In this document: in pieces, positions 1-6,082 of the stretch
How positions within the stretch are numbered: position 1 is the stretch's first letter
Layout: every line of letters starts with the position of its first letter
Assembly (NCBI GenBank): GCA_964638865.1
Contig: CAZXBG010000168.1
Coordinates: forward strand, 1-7,468
Source: UBA7236 sp964638865
Lineage (GTDB): Bacteria > Bacteroidota > Bacteroidia > Chitinophagales > BACL12
Direction of reading: 5' to 3'
Length of the DNA stretch: 7,468 bases
Notes under the pieces: generated by a model
The model's input: only the letters and a program-made list of their open reading frames with translations
The model's database searches: none
What the model was told of the DNA's origin: nothing
Translations under genes and position numbers: made by a program

Positions 1-46
1 GTGTGCTGTGAGACGCTGCCGATCCGGTGCACACAGTGATAAGAAG

Positions 47-685
47 TTAAAAGCCCTCAGGAGGATTTATCATTCTATAATGACCGTTTAATTTTGCTTT
101 AATTTTTATTTCCGCTATTTGTTTAACAGCGGGTAATATTGTTTTAATATGTTCCACAATTATTTTTTGACGGGCGGTTTCTTTTGCATGTCGAAGAAGT
201 TCGTACTCGGAAATAAAATCAAATCCTACATAATGTGCAAGTTTAAAAGAACTGAAAGTAAAATCAGGTTTAAAAATGTTTTCCTTGATATCCAGAAGGT
301 CAAAAAGTTCGGTTGCCAATAATTCCAATTCCTGAACAAGTTTATGATAAGAATCGTCGATATTATGTACGAGAGAAATTATTGCTCCGGAGTATAATTT
401 TTCCGGTATGTTCTCAATTACCTCCAACACGCGAAATACCTGCAGTCCCTTTACTTGTATGTCCATTTCGCCGGTCTCATATACCTTTTGTACTTTTTCT
501 AAATGCATTTCGGTTCCATATTCCATCAATTCTTTGTCGTTTACAACAGGAATTCCAAAAGTTTTACCTTCAGCATTACACTCTGCAATTAACTGAATAT
601 ACCGCGGTTCGAATATATGTAAATTCAATTTTTCACCTGGATATACTACCAGATTAAGTGGAAATATTGGTAAAAATTTTTGCAT
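47..685 (-). CDS. Stand-alone LON substrate-binding-domain protein
   Basis: This 212-residue protein matches the N-terminal substrate-binding domain of Lon protease and has no AAA+ ATPase or Ser-Lys protease domain, so it cannot be Lon itself. The signature lies at residues 8-29: FPLN, then VYPGE, then LNLHIFEPRY. A beta-rich half follows, to about residue 108 (GIPVV at 44-48, VKGLQVFRVLEV at 78-89). Residues 112-195 are predicted helical, as in the LON-domain fold. There is no signal peptide, so it should be cytosolic. In Lon this domain recognises unfolded substrates; the role of the stand-alone form is not established, and a chaperone or adaptor role is only inference. The ATG at 685 is the natural start because the family signature begins within ten residues. 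It lies 16 bases after the DUF1684 stop and is probably co-transcribed with that gene. Family assignment is confident; function is not. Confidence 0.9.
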   Translation of the reverse strand: MQKFLPIFPLNLVVYPGEKLNLHIFEPRYIQLIAECNAEGKTFGIPVVNDKELMEYGTEMHLEKVQKVYETGEMDIQVKGLQVFRVLEVIENIPEKLYSGAIISLVHNIDDSYHKLVQELELLATELFDLLDIKENIFKPDFTFSSFKLAHYVGFDFISEYELLRHAKETARQKIIVEHIKTILPAVKQIAEIKIKAKLNGHYRMINPPEGF

Positions 686-701
686 AGCTATTTAATACAT
701 T

Positions 702-1331
702 TTATAATCTCTCCCCTGCCCTAATCTCTGTTTTTAAACTATTTTGTTTTGGTGGAACAGGGCAAGAATATTCATGGTTATAAACGCAATACGGGTTATA
801 GACATTATTAAAATCAAGTATAATGTATTCGGTTGCCAGAGTATGAATGTCCAAATACCGTCCTCCGCCATAAGTTTCTTTTCCATTTGTAAGGTCATAA
901 AAAGGAATAAAGTACACCTCCTGCCCTTTCCCTTTATAACTCTGGTTGCGATAAACTTCCAGCGAATATTTATATCCACCCAACACAAAATTTAATATGC
1001 CCATTGTTTTATAGGTATCTGCAATACTTCCCGTTGCCTGAATAGTAAAAACCGGACCATTTTTTAACTCTTCAAATTGAGCGGATACTCTATAATTTGT
1101 ATCTGTTTCATAGTATTTCAATCCGGTAAATACTTTCCTGAGCGAATCCGATAAAGGGGAATCAGCACTTCGAAAAAAATTATCCATTTCGTTTCTGTGT
1201 TTGGATATTTCCGAATAATAATCCTCCCCAATTATTTGCGATTCGGCTCCGCCTGCAGAATCTTTATCTTTACATGCAGGGTACATAATTATATTGAAAA
1301 AAAGGAATATCAGCACACTTATATACCGCAT
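702..1331 (-). CDS. DUF1684-family putative lipoprotein
   Basis: This 209-residue protein has the conserved core of DUF1684, a family of unknown function common in Bacteroidota. Landmarks are an N-terminal charged segment (HRNEMDNFF, 45-53) followed by SPL (58-60), then FIPFYDLTNG (141-150), YGGGRYLDI (154-162) and the C-terminal signature DFNNVYNPYCVYNHEYSCP (173-191) ending near AGE. I chose the ATG at 1331 rather than the in-frame ATG at 1394. From 1331 the protein opens with MRYISVLIFLFF and reaches Cys20 in MYPAC, a lipoprotein-type signal peptide with a weak lipobox (Tyr at -3). A candidate promoter also lies between the two ATGs, so the upstream one would mostly be untranscribed. It is probably membrane-anchored and facing the periplasm. 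It is the first gene of a pair with the LON-domain gene. No catalytic role can be assigned, although the conserved Tyr, Asn, Cys and His residues near the C-terminus could form a site. Confidence 0.88.
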   Translation of the reverse strand: MRYISVLIFLFFNIIMYPACKDKDSAGGAESQIIGEDYYSEISKHRNEMDNFFRSADSPLSDSLRKVFTGLKYYETDTNYRVSAQFEELKNGPVFTIQATGSIADTYKTMGILNFVLGGYKYSLEVYRNQSYKGKGQEVYFIPFYDLTNGKETYGGGRYLDIHTLATEYIILDFNNVYNPYCVYNHEYSCPVPPKQNSLKTEIRAGERL

Positions 1332-1369
1332 AACAATTACCTGTGGTTTTGAACCTTGAATTAATATTT

Positions 1370-1399
1370 CAAAACTATATAAAAAGTGAAACATTACAA
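1370..1399 (-). promoter_or_regulatory. Candidate Bacteroidota-type promoter for the DUF1684-LON pair
   Basis: Read on the minus strand there is TTG (1399-1397), a 19-base spacer and TAGTTTTG (1377-1370). The second element matches TAnnTTTG in all eight positions. This is the -33/-7 arrangement of the primary sigma factor in Bacteroidota. Transcription would start roughly at 1362-1365, leaving a leader of about 30 bases before the ATG at 1331. The position supports the shorter DUF1684 start. Confidence 0.6.
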
Positions 1400-1415
1400 T
1401 TGTTGAAACACAATT
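1396..1415. promoter_or_regulatory. Operator-like inverted repeat in the divergent intergenic region
   Basis: AATTGT (1398-1403) and ACAATT (1410-1415) form a perfect 6-base inverted repeat with a 6-base spacer. The left arm also lies inside a self-complementary octamer, ACAATTGT (1396-1403). The left arm overlaps the TTG of the candidate DUF1684 promoter, so a dimeric regulator bound here could affect the minus-strand pair and perhaps the divergent YjbR gene. The repeat is AT-rich and could arise by chance. Confidence 0.3.
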
Positions 1416-1466
1416 TTATGATGAAAACAAGAAATGTTTATTTTCAAATACCTTAAACAACCAGCT

Positions 1467-1826
1467 ATGTTCAATATAGAATCCTTCCGTGAATACTGTT
1501 TAAAGAAAAAAGGGGTGACAGAAGAATTTCCGTTCGACAACGAAACACTGGTATTTAAGGTAAACGGTAAAATTTTTGCCTTAACCAGTCTTGTTTCAGA
1601 ACAATTTCGGATCAACCTGAAATGCAACCGCGATCTCATTCCCGAATTACGGGCAAAACACCCTGCTGTGCAACCCGGGTACCACATGAACAAAGAGCAT
1701 TGGAATACGGTGATGATAGATGGCAGTGTTTCAAAAAAAGAAATTCTAAAAATGATCGACCATTCATATGAGGAGGTTGTTCGAGGTATGACAAAAAAAA
1801 TGCAGGAAGAATTAAAAAAAATGTAA
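1467..1826 (+). CDS. MmcQ/YjbR-family DNA-binding-like protein
   Basis: A 119-residue cytosolic protein, the usual length for the YjbR (MmcQ, CyaY-like fold) family. Family landmarks are a leading helix ending in KKKGVTEEFPFDNETLVFKV (13-32), where the acidic and aromatic residues after the Gly are typical, then NGKIFAL (33-39), INLKCNRD (49-56) and LRAKHPAVQPGYHMNKEHWNT (61-81). The C-terminal helix carries the usual SYEEVV (100-105). The ATG at 1467 is preferred over the in-frame ATG at 1434 because the family begins directly with the helix (here FNIESFREYC), and the upstream 11 residues have no counterpart. The fold has been described as DNA-binding from structure, but the cellular role is unknown. 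It lies 26 bases upstream of the pseudouridine synthase gene and probably shares its transcript. I found no convincing promoter before it. Confidence 0.9.
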   Translation: MFNIESFREYCLKKKGVTEEFPFDNETLVFKVNGKIFALTSLVSEQFRINLKCNRDLIPELRAKHPAVQPGYHMNKEHWNTVMIDGSVSKKEILKMIDHSYEEVVRGMTKKMQEELKKM

Positions 1827-1852
1827 TATTGTCAATTACTTCCCGCCGAAAT

Positions 1853-2539
1853 ATGGATATACCTGAAATAATTTACGAAGACAATCACCTTATCGCGATT
1901 AATAAAAAGCCGGGGCAGATATCACAAGGCGATAAAACTAAGGATATTCCGCTAGTAGAAATTGTAAGACAATATCTGAAAGACAAATATCAAAAACCGG
2001 GTAATGTATTTGCCGGATTGGTGCATCGCATTGATAGGCCTGTGAGTGGTGTTTTATTATTTGCAAAAACAAGCAAGGCGAACGAACGAATGGGTAAAAT
2101 AATAAGGGAAAGAAACTTTCATAAAACTTATTGGGCAGTAGTTAAAAATAAACCTGAACCGGAAGAGGGAGCTTTAAAACATTATCTCCTAAAAAATCCC
2201 CACATGAATAAAAGTTTTGCTTATCCCGACGAACGTCCCGAATCAAAACTTGCCATGCTGAAATATAAACTTATTGGAGCATCAGATCGGTATTTTTTAT
2301 TGGAAATTAACCCGGAAACCGGTCGGCATCATCAAATTCGTGTGCAACTTGCATCCATAAAATGTCCAATAAAAGGCGATATCAAATATGGCTTCGACCG
2401 CACCAACAAAGATGCCTCCATCCATTTACATGCCCGAAAACTTGAATTTTTACATCCGGTAAAAAATGAAACGATCACAATTATTGCAGATCCACCGAGT
2501 GACCCAGTTTGGAATGCTTTTATGGAATTAAAAACATAA
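1853..2539 (+). CDS. RluA-family RNA pseudouridine synthase
   Basis: A 228-residue protein with the catalytic motif of the RluA family, HRIDRPVSGVLLFAKTSKA (58-76), in which Asp61 would be the nucleophile that isomerises uridine to pseudouridine in rRNA or tRNA. Other landmarks are the opening IIYEDNHLIAINKKPG (6-21), PETGRHHQIRVQL (154-166), GDIKYG (175-180) and HLHARKLEFLHP (191-202). There is no N-terminal S4 RNA-binding domain, so it is a compact, catalytic-domain-only member, and the target uridine cannot be read from sequence. The ATG at 1853 is chosen over the in-frame TTG at 1829 because the family alignment begins at IIYEDNHLIA and the extra eight residues look unrelated. It probably shares a transcript with the YjbR gene and ends at a strong hairpin terminator directly after its stop codon. 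Confidence 0.95.
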   Translation: MDIPEIIYEDNHLIAINKKPGQISQGDKTKDIPLVEIVRQYLKDKYQKPGNVFAGLVHRIDRPVSGVLLFAKTSKANERMGKIIRERNFHKTYWAVVKNKPEPEEGALKHYLLKNPHMNKSFAYPDERPESKLAMLKYKLIGASDRYFLLEINPETGRHHQIRVQLASIKCPIKGDIKYGFDRTNKDASIHLHARKLEFLHPVKNETITIIADPPSDPVWNAFMELKT

Positions 2540-2567
2540 AAAAACCCGGAATTTACTCCGGGTTTTT
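2540..2567. terminator. Bidirectional intrinsic terminator
   Basis: CCCGGA (2545-2550) pairs with TCCGGG (2557-2562) around a 6-base loop. The flanking A5 (2540-2544) and T5 (2563-2567) extend the stem and supply a U-tract in either direction. It begins one base after the stop of the pseudouridine synthase and lies 18 bases beyond the stop of the convergent outer-membrane barrel gene, so it can end both transcripts. Confidence 0.88.
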
Positions 2568-2585
2568 ATTTTAGATCATTATTAA

Positions 2586-3416
2586 TTAATATTCATCTGT
2601 ATCGCCAAATTTAACATCCGGCATCATGAAATTTATTCCAAGCACAACACCAACAAATGCATTGTGAGAAGCTTTATAAATATTTTCTCCTTTGGCCGGT
2701 TCAAGCTCGCGGGTAGATTCTGAATTAATATCCAAAAATCCGAAAGAACCTCTTAAACCCGGTGAAAAATACATCTTATCATTTACATAAATATCAACTC
2801 CAATATCGAAAAGCACCCCTATATCCATCCTGTTGAAATAATCAATTTGTGGTGTTATTCCGCCGGCATTATCAAAATCGGGAACATAACTTTGAGGTGC
2901 TTCAATCTGCGGAATATCTTTTTGTTCATCCGTTTCATTTATATCCGCAGTATACCTTTGGTCGGCACTTACCAGATAACCAAATTGAAGGCCTCCTAAA
3001 ATATGATATTTGATTGCATCTTTTGCATCTCCCTCCATATATTTGAACAACATTGGCACCTGAATATATCTTAAATCAACATAGCGGTAGGTTAATACAG
3101 GATACAATTGATTCGGAATATCCGGGTTGTAACTCTGACTAAAATCACGAACAATATCAGAATAATCCTGACCCATAAACGCATAGTTCAATTCTATCTG
3201 TGCACCAAAATTCTGATGCCAGTTATATCCAAGAACAACACCCCCCGCAGGACCTAATTTATATTCATAATCCATTTCCGACAGTTGATAATTATTCTGA
3301 TTTAGTATCCAGGCGCTGTTGAATTGACCCTGAAAGCCTAAATGTAATCCCACCTGCGCATGCATTATACCTGTGGCAAAAAGGCCAAGAAATAGTGTTT
3401 GTAATGCTTTTTTCAT
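2586..3416 (-). CDS. PorT-like outer-membrane beta-barrel protein
   Basis: A 276-residue protein starting with a clear Sec signal peptide (MKK, a hydrophobic core, then MHA before Gln21; probable cut after residue 20). The mature part has alternating amphipathic strands with Gly and aromatic residues, such as VGLHLGFQG (22-30), AGGVVLGYNW (57-66), FGAQIELNYAFMGQDY (70-85), LRYIQVPMLFKYM (115-127), YHILGGLQFGYLVS (137-150), DIGVLFDIGVDIYV (198-211) and the last strand AFVGVVLGINF (253-263). The segment YIQVPMLFKY corresponds to the 'leIPlllKy' landmark of the PorT/OMP_b-brl family. A polar Asp/Glu/Gln/Pro-rich loop (158-185) is probably surface-exposed. The cargo or partner is unknown; such barrels are abundant in Bacteroidota and need not be involved in type IX secretion. 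It is monocistronic, convergent with the pseudouridine synthase and divergent from the methyltransferase. A 13-residue tail follows the last strand. Confidence 0.87.
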   Translation of the reverse strand: MKKALQTLFLGLFATGIMHAQVGLHLGFQGQFNSAWILNQNNYQLSEMDYEYKLGPAGGVVLGYNWHQNFGAQIELNYAFMGQDYSDIVRDFSQSYNPDIPNQLYPVLTYRYVDLRYIQVPMLFKYMEGDAKDAIKYHILGGLQFGYLVSADQRYTADINETDEQKDIPQIEAPQSYVPDFDNAGGITPQIDYFNRMDIGVLFDIGVDIYVNDKMYFSPGLRGSFGFLDINSESTRELEPAKGENIYKASHNAFVGVVLGINFMMPDVKFGDTDEY

Positions 3417-3436
3417 ACTTTTCTATAATTGACTCA

Positions 3437-3466
3437 CGAATATACGACGATTTCGATAATCTGAAA
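3437..3466 (-). promoter_or_regulatory. Candidate promoter of the outer-membrane barrel gene
   Basis: On the minus strand TATATTCG (3444-3437) matches TAnnTTTG in seven of eight positions. TTTC (3466-3463) lies 18 bases upstream where TTTG is expected. The leader would be about 12-15 bases. A 6-base inverted repeat, CGATTT (3448-3453) and AAATCG (3465-3470), straddles the spacer and could be an operator. Both calls rest on short motifs only. Confidence 0.38.
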
Positions 3467-3597
3467 ATCGGAATCCACAATTCCACTTTTACTGACCTGA
3501 TTTCGGTTGTTTTGAGGTTTAGATAAGATAACACAAAAACACCAAATATTTCACGTTAAAAATGCAAAAATCTTATTATTAAATAATCAATGCAGAT

Positions 3598-3625
3598 TTT
3601 GTAAATGATAAGTTGAGCATCTTTG
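3598..3625 (+). promoter_or_regulatory. Candidate upstream promoter of the methyltransferase gene
   Basis: TTTG (3598-3601), a 16-base spacer and CATCTTTG (3618-3625) resemble the Bacteroidota -33/-7 pair with one mismatch in the second element and a slightly short spacer. The transcript would begin near 3632 and have a leader of about 48 bases before the ATG at 3680. Confidence 0.35.
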
Positions 3626-3666
3626 GGTGTCACAAAAAAAGAAAATCCGAAATATTTTACAAATGT

Positions 3667-3674
3667 TATCTTAG
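3667..3674 (+). promoter_or_regulatory. Alternative -7-like element just before the methyltransferase ATG
   Basis: TATCTTAG matches TAnnTTTG in seven of eight positions and lies five bases before the ATG at 3680. If used, the transcript would be leaderless or nearly so. No TTG or TTTG sits at the expected distance upstream, so this is weaker than its sequence match suggests. Confidence 0.28.
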
Positions 3675-3679
3675 CGCCC

Positions 3680-4468
3680 ATGGATAAGATCGCAATGATA
3701 TGGAAGTATGTAAAATACCGATGGAAGGCAAAAACCGAGTATGATGTCCATTCTCCCTTCTTATTCGATCTTATTGAACATGTTTTAAATGATACCCGTG
3801 ATTATTACCTTTTTGAGGCAATTGAACAACTTCGCACTCAACTTCTGGTAATTGATACAGAATTGGAGGTGGTCGATTTTGGGGCGGGTTCAAAAAGAAG
3901 CAGGGCACCGAGGCGTAAAGTGTCCACTATTGCAAAAAACACCCTTATTACTCCAAAATTCGGGAAACTGTTGTTTTATTTGGTTGAACACTACGATTGT
4001 AATACCATACTTGAATTAGGTACTTCATTGGGAATCAGCACTTTATATCTTGCAGGTGCAAAACATGATGCCAAGATTATTACTTTAGAGGGTAGTCCCG
4101 AAATTGCTGCATTTGCTAAACAGAATTTTGAAAAGGTGCATATTAATAATATAGAAATTCTTACCGGGGAATTCTCACAAACCTTGCCCAAAGCGCTTAA
4201 TTCGCTTGGTAAAATTGATTTGGCTTTTATTGATGGGAACCATCGCAGAGAACCAACTATACGTTATTTTGAACAAATTTTACCTTTCTGCCACAATAAT
4301 ACAATACTGGTATTCGATGATATCCACTGGAGTGCAGAAATGGAAGAAGCCTGGAATCATATTAAAAAGGTTGAAAAAGTGACACTTTCTGTTGATCTGT
4401 TTTTTAAAGGGATCGTTTTTTTCAACACTGATCTTCATGAAAAAATGGATGTTACTATTCAATATTAA
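3680..4468 (+). CDS. Class I SAM-dependent methyltransferase
   Basis: A 262-residue cytosolic protein with a Rossmann-type methyltransferase domain in its C-terminal two thirds. Motif I is ILELGTSLGIS (110-120), the SAM-binding glycine loop. The acidic end of strand beta2 is ITLEGSPE (134-141), with Glu137 placed to bind the ribose. LAFIDGNH (181-188) and VFDDIHWS (211-218) give the Asp-rich site seen in Methyltransf_24 and O-methyltransferase-like enzymes. The N-terminal segment has YDVHSPFLFD (21-30), a landmark of a Bacteroidota methyltransferase group, then a basic stretch (SKRSRAPRRK, 71-80). The methyl acceptor cannot be inferred. The ATG at 3680 is preferred over an in-frame TTG at 3623 because the family N-terminus aligns there and promoter-like elements occupy the upstream stretch. 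It is probably monocistronic, with a weak hairpin terminator about 34 bases after the stop. Confidence 0.9.
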   Translation: MDKIAMIWKYVKYRWKAKTEYDVHSPFLFDLIEHVLNDTRDYYLFEAIEQLRTQLLVIDTELEVVDFGAGSKRSRAPRRKVSTIAKNTLITPKFGKLLFYLVEHYDCNTILELGTSLGISTLYLAGAKHDAKIITLEGSPEIAAFAKQNFEKVHINNIEILTGEFSQTLPKALNSLGKIDLAFIDGNHRREPTIRYFEQILPFCHNNTILVFDDIHWSAEMEEAWNHIKKVEKVTLSVDLFFKGIVFFNTDLHEKMDVTIQY

Positions 4469-4501
4469 CGTTGAATAATAAAATACAATATACAGGATAC
4501 C

Positions 4502-4520
4502 TGAGGCGGAGCTTCATTTT
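4502..4520 (+). terminator. Weak candidate terminator after the methyltransferase gene
   Basis: TGAGGC (4502-4507) pairs with GCTTCA (4511-4516) around a GGA loop, with one G-U wobble, and is followed by TTTT (4517-4520). The hairpin is short and the T-run brief, so termination would be partial at best. Confidence 0.35.
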
Positions 4521-4594
4521 CGGTTCAAATACCCCTTCAATTAACATTTGATTACGTGTTGTTCAAGAAAAGCTAATACCTTAAAACCCAGGTT

Positions 4595-4611
4595 GTTTAA
4601 CATAGTTTAAC
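4595..4611. repeat. Direct repeat GTTTAAC upstream of the M16 pair
   Basis: Two identical copies of GTTTAAC (4595-4601 and 4605-4611) are separated by ATA, so their centres are 10 bases apart, one helical turn. They lie about 70 bases before the first M16 start and upstream of a -7-like TAATTTTA (4645-4652), so they could be tandem sites for an activator. They could equally be chance in AT-rich DNA. The rest of the 4469-4679 gap shows no gene. Confidence 0.25.
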
Positions 4612-4679
4612 TCCGCATTAAAAAACCATTTCGCTTAATCATTATAATTTTACGTCAGATTAAATCCTAATTAAAGTTT

Positions 4680-6053
4680 ATGAAAAAAATACTTCAATTA
4701 TTACCGGTGTTGATCCTTGTTAATACACTGGTTTCAGCCCAGAGCAAGCTTCCATCCAATTTTTATATGAAAAAGTTGCCAAACGGATTGGAATTGCTTG
4801 TTATTGAGGACAAAACAGTTCCTCTTGCAACCATTGAAATTGTGGTAAAAAATGGTTCTTATACCGAGGACAGCGCCTTCAATGGTTTGTCGCACATGTA
4901 TGAACACATGTTTTTTAAAGCAAATAAAGATCTTCCGAGTCAGGAAGCATTTTTAAAACGCGTTCAGGAATTAGGTGTTGTTTTTAACGGAACAACCAGC
5001 AACGAGCGTGTTAACTATTTTATCACGCTAAGCAATTCAAAATTAGAGGAAGGATTGCAGTTTATGAATTCGGCAATTCGTTATCCTTTATTTCTGGAAC
5101 AGGAAATGAAAAATGAAAATCCGGTTGTAGATGGTGAATTTCAGCGCAACGAATCAAATCCTGTTTTCTTTTTGCTGGATGATGTAAATCGTGCTATGTG
5201 GAAAGAAAATTATTACAGAAAAAATCCAATAGGGTTACACGATGTTATTATGACCTGTACTCCTGAAAAAATGCGTATAATTCAGGAAAAATATTATTAT
5301 CCTGATAATGCAATGCTTGTAATTGCCGGAGATGTTGCACATGAAGAAGCATTTGCAAGAATGGAAAAAGTTTTTGGCGATTGGAAACCTGCCGGATTTG
5401 ACCCCTTTGTAAAATGGCCGGTACCGGAAATTAAACCACTTAACGGAGTTACAAATGTTATTACCATAAACGAAAATGCGCAAATCCCGATCTTTTTAAT
5501 TGGATATCACGGTCCTGATACCAGAAGAGATATTAAGGCAACTTATGCTGCAGATGTATTTTCTTATATTCTTTCACAGGCGTCCAGTAAATTGCAAAAA
5601 GACCTGATTGAAACAGGACTTGCCTATCAGGTTGGCGCCAGTTATCAAACAGCAAAATTTACAGGACCAATACAAATTATTCTTGTTCCAAATCCAATGA
5701 AAGTTGCGGAGGCGTATGCTGTATTACAACAGAATATTGAGCAGTGGACAAGCCCGGATTATTACACCGACGAACAATTGGAAACTGCAAAAAATCTTTT
5801 GGCAATTTCTGATGCATATAGCAAAGAAAGCACCAGTAATTTTGTGCATACTGTAACCTATTGGTGGGCATCTGCAACTATTGATTACTACACCAATTAT
5901 GTAGCTAATTTACAAAAAGTAACACGTGCCGACATTAATGATTATATCAACACTTACATTAAAGGCAAGGCGCATGTAAACGGTTTATTGTTGAGCCCTG
6001 CTATGCAAGAATCCGTTGATTTAAAAGCATTAGGATTTGAAGTAAAACAATAA
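4680..6053 (+). CDS. Periplasmic M16 zinc metallopeptidase, catalytic subunit
   Basis: A 457-residue M16B-type (mitochondrial-processing-peptidase-like) protein. A Sec signal peptide (MKKILQLLPVLILVNTLVSA, cut probably after residue 20) sends it to the periplasm. The inverted zinc motif is HMYEH (72-76), where His72 and His76 bind zinc and Glu75 is the catalytic base. After exactly 76 residues comes Glu153 in VVDGEFQRN, the third ligand, so HxxEH-x76-E is complete. The N-terminal lobe continues through NPIGLHDVI (182-190), YYYPDNAMLVIAGDV (205-219) and FGDW (232-235); a second M16 lobe spans about 255-440. In that lobe LIETGLAY (309-316) has Tyr316 but Leu309 where the R/Y-pair Arg is normally found. 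The missing Arg is supplied by the neighbouring gene product, which suggests a heterodimer cleaving unfolded peptides. The substrate is unknown. Only a weak -7-like element (4645-4652) is visible upstream. Confidence 0.94.
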   Translation: MKKILQLLPVLILVNTLVSAQSKLPSNFYMKKLPNGLELLVIEDKTVPLATIEIVVKNGSYTEDSAFNGLSHMYEHMFFKANKDLPSQEAFLKRVQELGVVFNGTTSNERVNYFITLSNSKLEEGLQFMNSAIRYPLFLEQEMKNENPVVDGEFQRNESNPVFFLLDDVNRAMWKENYYRKNPIGLHDVIMTCTPEKMRIIQEKYYYPDNAMLVIAGDVAHEEAFARMEKVFGDWKPAGFDPFVKWPVPEIKPLNGVTNVITINENAQIPIFLIGYHGPDTRRDIKATYAADVFSYILSQASSKLQKDLIETGLAYQVGASYQTAKFTGPIQIILVPNPMKVAEAYAVLQQNIEQWTSPDYYTDEQLETAKNLLAISDAYSKESTSNFVHTVTYWWASATIDYYTNYVANLQKVTRADINDYINTYIKGKAHVNGLLLSPAMQESVDLKALGFEVKQ

Positions 6054-6082
6054 TAATAAAATTCTCTAAATATCATTATTAT
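6050..6082 (+). promoter_or_regulatory. Inverted repeat spanning the M16 intergenic junction
   Basis: ATAATAAT (6050-6057) and ATTATTAT (6075-6082) are perfect 8-base complements separated by 17 bases. The left arm contains the stop codon of the first M16 gene (6051-6053) and the right arm covers the first two bases of the second ATG (6081-6083). In RNA this could cover the second start until a ribosome reaches the first stop, giving translational coupling. All eight pairs are A-U, so stability is low. Confidence 0.3.

Noticed and set aside
1..46. Terminator for the minus-strand LON gene at GTGTGC/GCACAC
   Set aside because: The arms are separated by 22 bases and no T-run follows within the window, so an intrinsic terminator is not supported; the element may be truncated.
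313..657. Plus-strand open frame of 114 codons opposite the LON-domain gene
   Set aside because: It lies entirely antisense to a well-supported gene, has no recognisable domain, and has a Pro/Ile/Leu-rich composition typical of shadow frames.
1332..1394. Longer DUF1684 start at the ATG at 1394
   Set aside because: The extra 21 residues would place polar sequence before a lipoprotein signal peptide, and a full-match -7 promoter element lies inside this stretch.
1394..1693. Minus-strand open frame of 99 codons opposite the YjbR gene
   Set aside because: It is antisense to a clear family member and shows no family motif.
3623..3679. N-terminal extension of the methyltransferase from a TTG
   Set aside because: The start codon is rare, the extra residues have no family counterpart, and promoter-like sequences occupy the same bases.
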